A stretch of DNA of 10,855 nt, from assembly GCA_017559885.1 (NCBI GenBank), contig JAFYQN010000190.1:1-10855 (forward strand), in the 5' to 3' direction. Shown one piece after another: positions 5,979 to 10,855 of this stretch. Below the pieces are notes generated by a model. It ran no database searches. It was not told where the DNA came from and saw only the letters and a list, made by a program, of their open reading frames with translations. Every line of letters begins with the position of its first letter. The stretch's first letter is position 1. Position numbers and translations under genes: made by a program. The DNA comes from Clostridia bacterium. Its GTDB lineage: Bacteria; Bacillota; Clostridia; Oscillospirales; Acutalibacteraceae.

Positions 5979-7823
5979 ATGGATAAAAAAAGATTAGAAC
6001 AACTACTTCTTACAGTGCAAAAACCTGGTCGTTATTCGGGCGGAGAGGTTAATCAAGTAATGAAAGATAAGTCGGCGGTTGACGTGCGATTTGCCTTTTG
6101 TTTTCCCGATACGTACGAGATTGGTATGAGCCATTTAGGTATGAAAATTCTCTATTCTCTTTTTAACGAAAGAGATGACATTTGGTGCGAGAGAGTTTTT
6201 GCGCCATGGATAGACTTTGAAAAGGTTATGCGTGAAGAAAACATACCCCTTTATGCGCTCGAAAGCCGCGACTCTATTCGCGATTTTGATTTTATAGGTT
6301 TTACGCTTCAGTATGAACTTTCATATACAAATATCTTAACTATGTTAGACCTTGGCGGTATACCGCTAAAGTCAAGTGACCGTGACGACAGTTACCCAAT
6401 TGTTGTTGCAGGTGGTCCTTGCGCTTGTAATGCCGAGCCGCTTGCCGACTTTATAGATATTTTCTTTTTAGGCGAGGGCGAAAAGGTTGACCTGGAGGTT
6501 ATAGACCTATACAAAGAGTGCAGGAAAAACGGCTACAACAAGGCAGATTTCCTTAGCAAAGCCGCAAAAATTAAGGGTGTTTACGTACCGTCGCTTTACG
6601 ATTTTAGTTATAACGATGACGGCACAATCGCCGCTATTACACCAAAGGGCGACGCGCCTGCCGTTATAGAAAAGCGAATCGAAGAAAATCTTGACGAAAC
6701 CTATTACCCCGACCGCTTTGTAGTGCCTTACGTTGAAGCGGTACACGACCGCGCCGTGCAGGAGGTTTTTCGCGGTTGTATACGCGGATGCCGTTTTTGT
6801 CAGGCAGGATATATCTACCGACCAGTTCGTGAAAAAAGCGCCGCAACTGTAAACCGTCAGGCAAGAGCGCTTTGTCGCAATACCGGTTATGATGAAATGT
6901 CGCTTTCAAGTCTTTCAACCAGCGACTACACGCATCTTGAGCAGATGCTTGACGAAATGCTAACCTGGACCGAGTGCGACAAGATAAGTCTATCCCTCCC
7001 GTCGCTTCGCATTGATAACTTCAGCGAAGAACTTATGCAAAAAATTAACCGCCTTAAAAAAAGCGGTCTTACATTTGCGCCCGAAGCCGGCACGCAACGA
7101 CTTCGTGACGTTATAAACAAAAACATTACCGAGGACGATATCCTCTCTACCTGCGCTACCGCTTTTCGTGGTGGATATACCGCAGTAAAGCTTTACTTTA
7201 TGATGGGTCTTCCGACCGAAACCGACGAAGATATCGTAGGTATTGCCGATTTGGCGCAAAAGATTGTCGACCTATATTACAGTTTGCCTGAAAAACCAAA
7301 GGGCAAAGCGGTAAACGTATCAATAAGCGTTGCAAACTTTGTGCCAAAACCACATACCCCGTTCCAGTTTGAACCGCAAATCACTCGCGAAGAAATGATG
7401 CGCAAACAAATGTTGCTTAAAGATAGCATAAAGAGCAAAAAAATCACCTTTAACTACCACGAAAACAAAACCAGTTTTTTGGAGGGTGTATTTGCTCGTG
7501 GTGACCGCCGTCTTGGTGCAGTAATTGAAGCGGCGTATAAAAAAGGTTGCCGTTTTGATGGTTGGGATGAATGCTTTGAGTTGGAAAAATGGCTCGAAGC
7601 GTTTGACGAGTGTGGAGTTGACCCCGCATTTTATGCAAACCGCACCCGTTCTTTCGATGAAATTGCCCCTTGGGAACACCTTGATTACCGCATTACAAAG
7701 GAATTTTTAATTCGTGAAAATATGGCGGCGCACAGCGAAGTGACCACACCTAACTGTCGACAAAAGTGCGCAAACTGTGGCGCAAATTCTTACAGAAAGG
7801 GTGTTTGCATTGAAAAACGTTAG
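5979..7823 (+). CDS. Radical SAM protein of the TIGR03960 (B12-binding-like) family
   Basis: This 614-residue radical SAM enzyme is of uncharacterised reaction. The N-terminal domain (about 35-170) has the family segments PDTYEIGMSHLGMKILY (43-59) and VVAGGPCACNAEPLADF (142-158), which resemble the cobalamin-binding-like domain of this group. It has no visible DxHxxG, so any cobalamin binding would not use the usual histidine. The radical SAM core carries C267-x3-C271-x2-C274 in RGCIRGCRFCQAG, the [4Fe-4S] and SAM site, followed by EMSLSSLSTSDY and TFAPEAGTQRLRD. A second cysteine cluster, C593-x3-C597-x2-C600 plus C610, lies at the extreme C-terminus and could hold another Fe-S centre. The ATG at 5979 has only a weak GGTG site. 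The next gene overlaps by 14 nt. The two families commonly sit together, and are sometimes seen near RNase G and ribosomal protein L21 genes, which are absent here. Confidence 0.9.
   Translation: MDKKRLEQLLLTVQKPGRYSGGEVNQVMKDKSAVDVRFAFCFPDTYEIGMSHLGMKILYSLFNERDDIWCERVFAPWIDFEKVMREENIPLYALESRDSIRDFDFIGFTLQYELSYTNILTMLDLGGIPLKSSDRDDSYPIVVAGGPCACNAEPLADFIDIFFLGEGEKVDLEVIDLYKECRKNGYNKADFLSKAAKIKGVYVPSLYDFSYNDDGTIAAITPKGDAPAVIEKRIEENLDETYYPDRFVVPYVEAVHDRAVQEVFRGCIRGCRFCQAGYIYRPVREKSAATVNRQARALCRNTGYDEMSLSSLSTSDYTHLEQMLDEMLTWTECDKISLSLPSLRIDNFSEELMQKINRLKKSGLTFAPEAGTQRLRDVINKNITEDDILSTCATAFRGGYTAVKLYFMMGLPTETDEDIVGIADLAQKIVDLYYSLPEKPKGKAVNVSISVANFVPKPHTPFQFEPQITREEMMRKQMLLKDSIKSKKITFNYHENKTSFLEGVFARGDRRLGAVIEAAYKKGCRFDGWDECFELEKWLEAFDECGVDPAFYANRTRSFDEIAPWEHLDYRITKEFLIRENMAAHSEVTTPNCRQKCANCGANSYRKGVCIEKR
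7799..7803 (+). promoter_or_regulatory. Ribosome binding site that fixes the TTG start of the radical SAM-associated gene
   Basis: AAAGGGTG (its GGGTG core at 7799-7803) lies 6 nt before the TTG at 7810, inside the end of the radical SAM gene. The alternative in-frame GTG at 7777 has no such site. Confidence 0.65.
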
Positions 7824-8460
7824 ACTTTTTTATAAAAAAGGCGGTAGAATGCGTTTTATATCTCATCTTGATATGACGCGTTTTATGGCGCGTACCATTC
7901 GTCGAACAGAATTACCCGTATGGTACACCGAGGGTTTTAACCCCCATCTTTATATGACCTTTGCTTTGCCGTTATCGCTTGGTTTCGAAAGCGATTACGA
8001 CGTGCTTGACATTCGCCTTTTGGACGACGATTACGACATATCTCTTTTGCCCGAAAAACTAAATGCCGTTTGCCCACCTTATATTAGATTTTTTGATGCG
8101 GCAGAGCCCGTTAAAAAAGCAGGCGACGTTACAGCGGCAAAGTTTAACGTAACGTTTGACGATGGCGGTAAATTAAAAGACGCGCTTAATGACTTTTTTA
8201 GCCGAGAAAGCATCGTAGTTTTAAAGAAGACCAAAAAAGGCGGCGAAAAAGAGATAGAGGTTGCCGATAAAATAAAGGCGTTTTATCTTGACCAAAATGA
8301 CGGTAACACCGTTTTAAAAATAACGTTGCCCGCCGGTAGCATCGAAAACCTTAACCCCGAACTGTTTTTAAACAAATTTTATGAAGAAACACAAAACACC
8401 GTTTGTTATAATGTTGTTCGCACCGCTATATTCGATGCCGACGGAAGATTGTTTAGGTAA
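7810..8460 (+). CDS. Radical SAM-associated protein, TIGR03936/DUF2344 family, TTG start
   Basis: This 216-residue cytoplasmic protein always partners, or is fused to, the radical SAM family encoded upstream; its own role is not established. The first third carries the family hallmarks: RLFYKKGGRMRFISHLDMTR, then a run of arginines (RTIRR), then TEGFNPH and FALPLSLGFESDYDVLDIRL. The basic, His-containing N-terminal block suggests a nucleic-acid or anionic ligand site (inference). No cysteine cluster is present. The rest is a lysine-rich alpha/beta region ending in FDADGRLFR. The TTG at 7810 is preferred: the resulting protein begins at the family's first strand, and a GGGTG site lies 6 nt before it. 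Starting at GTG 7777 adds 11 residues encoded inside the cysteine-rich tail of the upstream gene. The 14-nt overlap indicates translational coupling. A terminator follows immediately. Confidence 0.85.
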   Translation: MKNVRLFYKKGGRMRFISHLDMTRFMARTIRRTELPVWYTEGFNPHLYMTFALPLSLGFESDYDVLDIRLLDDDYDISLLPEKLNAVCPPYIRFFDAAEPVKKAGDVTAAKFNVTFDDGGKLKDALNDFFSRESIVVLKKTKKGGEKEIEVADKIKAFYLDQNDGNTVLKITLPAGSIENLNPELFLNKFYEETQNTVCYNVVRTAIFDADGRLFR

Positions 8461-8471
8461 TATTTAAATAA

Positions 8472-8502
8472 AAAAGCACTCATCGTAATGATGAGTGCTT
8501 TT
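8472..8502. terminator. Bidirectional Rho-independent terminator between converging operons
   Basis: A 13-bp perfect stem (8472-8484 paired with 8490-8502; core GCACTCATC / GATGAGTGC) closes a 5-nt loop. On the plus strand it is followed by TTTTAATTTT. On the minus strand it is followed by six T residues and more AT sequence. It lies 11 nt after the stop of the radical SAM-associated gene and 12 nt after the stop of oadA, so it should end both operons. Confidence 0.92.
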
Positions 8503-8514
8503 AATTTTAACAAA

Positions 8515-9921
8515 TTAGTTTGAAAGGTCTTCCACTATAAGTTCGCGAACTGCAGGCTCTTCTACGGGAGCTGCGTCACGTACTGCAAAGAACTTTTCAG
8601 CAACCTGTGGGAAGAGAGCGTAGCTAAGTACGTCTTCATAAGACTTACCAATGCCCTTTTCCTTCATTTCGGCTGCGTATTTTTCGAGTTCTGGTTCAAG
8701 CAAATCTGCAGGACGGCAGGTAATAACCTTGTCGTCGCCGATTGCCTTTTTGCGAACTTCCTCATTAACGGGAGCAGGAAGTTTACCATACTCGCCACGA
8801 AGGAGCGCCTTTGATTCCTTTGGAACCATCTTGTAGCGCTCGCCCGAGATAACGTTCATAACTGCCTGTGTACCAACGATTTGGCTTGTAGGTGTTACGA
8901 GTGGTGGGTAACCAAAGTCTTTCTTAACTCTTGGCACTTCGGCAAGAACTTCGTAAAGTTTGTCTTCTTTGCCTGCTTGCTTAAGTTGAGAGATTGTGTT
9001 AGAAAGCATACCGCCAGGTACTTGGTAAAGAAGTGTTTTAGCGTCAACGTTAAGCACCTTGGGGTCGAGTGTGCCTTCGGCTTTCATTTTGTTAGCAACG
9101 CCACGGAAGTGGGTAGCAACGTCAGAAAGTTTTTCAAGGTCAAGGCCTGTATCACGCTCGGTACCCATAAGGGTTGCAACAAGCGCTTCGGTAGCAGGGT
9201 TAGCAGTACCGTTACCAAATGGAGAAAGCGCGCAGTCAACAATGTCAACGCCTGCTTGGGAAGCCATAAGGTAGGTCATATCGCCTGTACCGGTAGTGTT
9301 ATGTGTATGAAGATGAATCGGAACCTTTACGTTCTCCTTAAGTTTTTTAACAAGTGAATATGCATCATAAGGAAGCAAAAGGTTTGCCATATCCTTAATA
9401 CAAATTACGTCTGCGCCCATGCTTTCAAGGGTTTTTGCAAGGTTTACAAAGTACTCCTCGTTGTGAACGGGGCTTGTTGTGTAACTGATTGCAGGTTCAC
9501 AAATACCGCCGTGTTCTTTACAAGACTTAATAGCTTGTTCAAGGTTACGTGGGTCGTTAAGCGCGTCAAAAATACGGATTACGTCAATACCGTTTTCGAT
9601 TGACTTTTTAACAAACATATCAACAACGTCGTCAGCGTAGTGCTTGTAACCCAAAATGTTTTGACCGCGGAAAAGCATTTGAAGTTTTGTGTTGGGCATA
9701 TGTTTTTTGATTGTGCGAAGTCTTTCCCATGGGTCTTCGTTAAGAAAACGCATACAAGAGTCAAAAGTCGCGCCACCCCAACACTCTACTGACCAATAAC
9801 CAATTTTGTCAAGACGCTCAAGCGCCGGAATCATATCCTCAATGCGCATACGAGTAGCCGCCTGTGACTGATGAGCGTCACGCAAAATGGTATCGGTAAT
9901 ATACAATGGTTTATTAGCCAT
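8515..9921 (-). CDS. oadA: Oxaloacetate decarboxylase alpha (carboxyltransferase) subunit without biotin domain
   Basis: The alpha subunit moves the carboxyl group of oxaloacetate onto a biotin carrier, giving pyruvate; the beta subunit then decarboxylates carboxybiotin and pumps Na+. The 468 residues cover the TIM-barrel carboxyltransferase and the conserved C-terminal region. Metal ligands are visible: D15 in LRDAHQS, K176 in CIKDMAN (the lysine that is carbamylated in this family), and H205/H207 in HLHTHNT. LFRGQNILGYKHYADD (84-99) and the PGGMLSN segment (302-308) are also typical. Family members with a fused biotinyl domain run to about 590 residues; here no AMKM-type biotin motif exists and the protein ends EDLSN. 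The ATG at 9921 has GAAAGGA 9 nt upstream. A longer open frame to 10014 has no ribosome site. Pyruvate carboxylase subunit B is a related alternative, but the neighbouring oadB argues for the decarboxylase. Confidence 0.93.
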   Translation of the reverse strand: MANKPLYITDTILRDAHQSQAATRMRIEDMIPALERLDKIGYWSVECWGGATFDSCMRFLNEDPWERLRTIKKHMPNTKLQMLFRGQNILGYKHYADDVVDMFVKKSIENGIDVIRIFDALNDPRNLEQAIKSCKEHGGICEPAISYTTSPVHNEEYFVNLAKTLESMGADVICIKDMANLLLPYDAYSLVKKLKENVKVPIHLHTHNTTGTGDMTYLMASQAGVDIVDCALSPFGNGTANPATEALVATLMGTERDTGLDLEKLSDVATHFRGVANKMKAEGTLDPKVLNVDAKTLLYQVPGGMLSNTISQLKQAGKEDKLYEVLAEVPRVKKDFGYPPLVTPTSQIVGTQAVMNVISGERYKMVPKESKALLRGEYGKLPAPVNEEVRKKAIGDDKVITCRPADLLEPELEKYAAEMKEKGIGKSYEDVLSYALFPQVAEKFFAVRDAAPVEEPAVRELIVEDLSN

Positions 9922-9930
9922 AATTTTTAG

Positions 9931-9937
9931 TCCTTTC
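9931..9937 (-). promoter_or_regulatory. Ribosome binding site that fixes the oadA start
   Basis: GAAAGGA on the minus strand lies 9 nt before the ATG at 9921. The protein then begins MANKPLYITDT, the normal start of this family. This rejects the 31-codon upstream extension. Confidence 0.8.
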
Positions 9938-9938
9938 T

Positions 9939-9954
9939 GTATTTTACAAAATAC
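9939..9954. repeat. 16-bp inverted repeat just upstream of the oadA ribosome site
   Basis: GTATTTT - GT - AAAATAC (minus strand) has perfect 7-bp arms around a 2-bp centre, one base before the Shine-Dalgarno. A 2-nt loop is too tight for a good RNA hairpin, so a protein-binding operator is the likelier role if it has one. I do not recognise the binding protein. Confidence 0.45.
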
Positions 9955-10010
9955 ATCTATAAACAATCTATATTCGGTTGAAAGAAATTTGTTCATACCG
10001 ACGATTTGAA

Positions 10011-10043
10011 GCAAGGGCGCTGTATTCCTATACCGCCCCTTGC
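10011..10043 (-). ncRNA. Intercistronic hairpin between oadB and oadA
   Basis: On the minus strand GCAAGGGGCG pairs with CGCCCTTGC with one bulged G, and an inner GTAT - AGGA - ATAC stem-loop extends it. The result is a near-continuous 33-nt hairpin lying 38 nt after the oadB stop. No T-run follows it on the minus strand, so it is not a classical terminator. RNA processing, 3'-end protection of the oadB message or partial attenuation are possible roles (inference). Apart from this, the 16-bp dyad and the oadA ribosome site, I see nothing else clear in the 160-nt gap. Confidence 0.55.
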
Positions 10044-10081
10044 AAAAATCAAGGAATGAGCAAGTTTATTCAAACTGATGT

Positions 10082-10855
10082 TTAACCAAAGAGAGAGATG
10101 AGTACACCTGCTGCAATTGCTGAACCAATAACACCTGCAACGTTTGGACCCATAGCGTGCATGAGAAGGAAGTTTGATGGATTTTCTTTTTGACCAACCA
10201 TCTGTGAAACACGAGCCGCCATTGGTACTGCCGATACGCCTGCAGAACCAATAAGTGGGTTCATCTTGTTCTTTGTAAATAGGTTCATAAACTTAGCAAG
10301 CAATACGCCACATGCGCTACCCATACCAAACGCTACGATACCCATTGCCAAAATCTTGAGTGTCTCGCCATTAAGGAATGCGCTTGCAGTAGCAGTAGCA
10401 CCAACAGAGATACCAAGGAAGATGGTAACAATGTTCATAAGTTCGTTTTGAGCAGTCTTGCAAAGACGTTCTGCAACGCCTGATTCTTTCCAAAGGTTAC
10501 CAAGCATTAAGCAACCTACAAGAGGAGTTGCCGATGGTACCAACAATGCTACAAAGATTGTAACAACGATTGGGAAGACAATCTTTTCGGTCTTGGTTGC
10601 TTGACGAAGAGGTTTCATAACGATTTGACGCTCTTTTTTGGTAGTAAGCAACTTCATAATAGGTGGCTGAATTACAGGAACCAACGCCATATATGAGTAA
10701 GCCGCAACCGCGATAGGACCTAAAAGATTTGGGAAAAGTTTTGATGTGGTGTAAATTGCTGTAGGACCGTCTGCGCCACCGATAATACCGATAGATGCAG
10801 CCGCTTCCTGTGGGAAACCAAGGTAGAAACAACCAATAAAGGTTGCAAAAATACC
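10082..10855 (-). CDS. oadB: Sodium ion-translocating decarboxylase beta subunit, C-terminal part
   Basis: This is the membrane subunit that decarboxylates carboxybiotin and exports Na+. The 257 residues present run off the window at base 10855, which lies inside the gene, so the N-terminal part is missing. The signature IGIIGGADGPTAIY is at fragment residues 22-35. The functional residues known from Klebsiella OadB line up with no gap: D203 is fragment D29, Y229 is Y55, N373 is N199, G377 is G203, S382 is S208 and R389 is R215 (the NPLIGSAGVSAVPMAAR stretch). HAMGPNVAGVIGSA near the end is also typical, and several hydrophobic membrane spans are present. The beta subunits of oxaloacetate, methylmalonyl-CoA and glutaconyl-CoA decarboxylases are alike; the adjacent OadA-type alpha subunit points to oxaloacetate. 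oadA follows after a 160-nt gap, so they probably share a transcript. Confidence 0.95.
   Translation of the reverse strand, partial: GIFATFIGCFYLGFPQEAAASIGIIGGADGPTAIYTTSKLFPNLLGPIAVAAYSYMALVPVIQPPIMKLLTTKKERQIVMKPLRQATKTEKIVFPIVVTIFVALLVPSATPLVGCLMLGNLWKESGVAERLCKTAQNELMNIVTIFLGISVGATATASAFLNGETLKILAMGIVAFGMGSACGVLLAKFMNLFTKNKMNPLIGSAGVSAVPMAARVSQMVGQKENPSNFLLMHAMGPNVAGVIGSAIAAGVLISLFG

Noticed and set aside
6084..6490. Classical base-off/His-on cobalamin-binding motif (DxHxxG) in the radical SAM protein
   Set aside because: The N-terminal domain resembles the cobalamin-binding family, but no DxHxxG is present, so I do not claim histidine-ligated B12 binding.
8881..9357. Plus-strand open frame of 158 codons inside oadA
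   Set aside because: It lies wholly antisense to conserved oadA codons, and its product has no recognisable domain. The openness follows from the codon bias of the real gene.
9922..10014. N-terminal extension of oadA by 31 codons, or a small separate peptide
   Set aside because: Neither the start at 10014 nor the internal ATG near 9996 has a Shine-Dalgarno. The true oadA ribosome site lies inside this stretch, and family proteins begin at MANKPLYITDT.
10011..10043. Rho-independent terminator after oadB
   Set aside because: The hairpin is real, but on the minus strand it is followed by TTCAAATC rather than a T-run. The A-run of the plus strand lies on the wrong side for a minus-strand terminator.
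1..10855. Mobile element, phage, CRISPR or defence island
   Set aside because: No transposase, integrase, direct-repeat array, tRNA attachment site or compositional break is visible. The genes are housekeeping, signalling and energy metabolism.

Overview
The window looks like a chromosomal segment from an anaerobic, low-to-moderate GC Gram-positive bacterium of the Clostridia type. The grounds are a YqhQ (DUF1385) protein, the paired radical SAM genes of the TIGR03960/TIGR03936 type, a biotin-dependent sodium-pumping decarboxylase, strong AGGAGG-type ribosome binding sites, and frequent TTG/GTG start codons. No species can be named from the sequence. I see no mobile element, CRISPR array, tRNA or rRNA, and no gene-free stretch longer than about 165 bases.

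Region A (1-5814, minus strand) reads as one six-gene operon, in the order lipoprotein - OmpR-type response regulator - sensor histidine kinase - YqhQ membrane protein - PrmC release factor methyltransferase - RecA (only its first 119 codons are inside the window). All intergenic gaps are 35 nt or less, or the genes overlap. The lipoprotein carries four Asp/Asn-Gly loops of the calcium-binding, FG-GAP/VCBS-like kind, and may be a surface partner of the sensor kinase.

Region B (5815-5978) is an AT-rich divergent promoter region. It holds an extended -10 promoter for the minus operon, partly covered by a perfect 12-bp palindrome, and a weaker candidate promoter for the plus operon.

Region C (5979-8460, plus strand) is a two-gene operon: a 614-residue radical SAM protein and, overlapping it by 14 nt from a TTG start, a 216-residue radical SAM-associated protein. 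The family pair is widespread, but to my knowledge has no established reaction. It ends at a bidirectional hairpin terminator (8472-8502) shared with the converging operon.

Region D (8515-10855, minus strand) encodes the carboxyltransferase (alpha) subunit and most of the membrane (beta) subunit of a sodium-translocating oxaloacetate decarboxylase. The alpha subunit has no biotinyl domain, so a separate biotin carrier must exist, probably upstream of oadB beyond the window. Together these would couple oxaloacetate decarboxylation to Na+ export. A hairpin and a 16-bp dyad lie between the two genes.

Most of the window is conserved core and energy metabolism. The parts most worth a second look are the radical SAM pair, the lipoprotein/two-component module sitting upstream of yqhQ-prmC-recA, and several small dyads at translation or transcription start regions. 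Sites, stems and starts were read by eye; no search or folding program was run.
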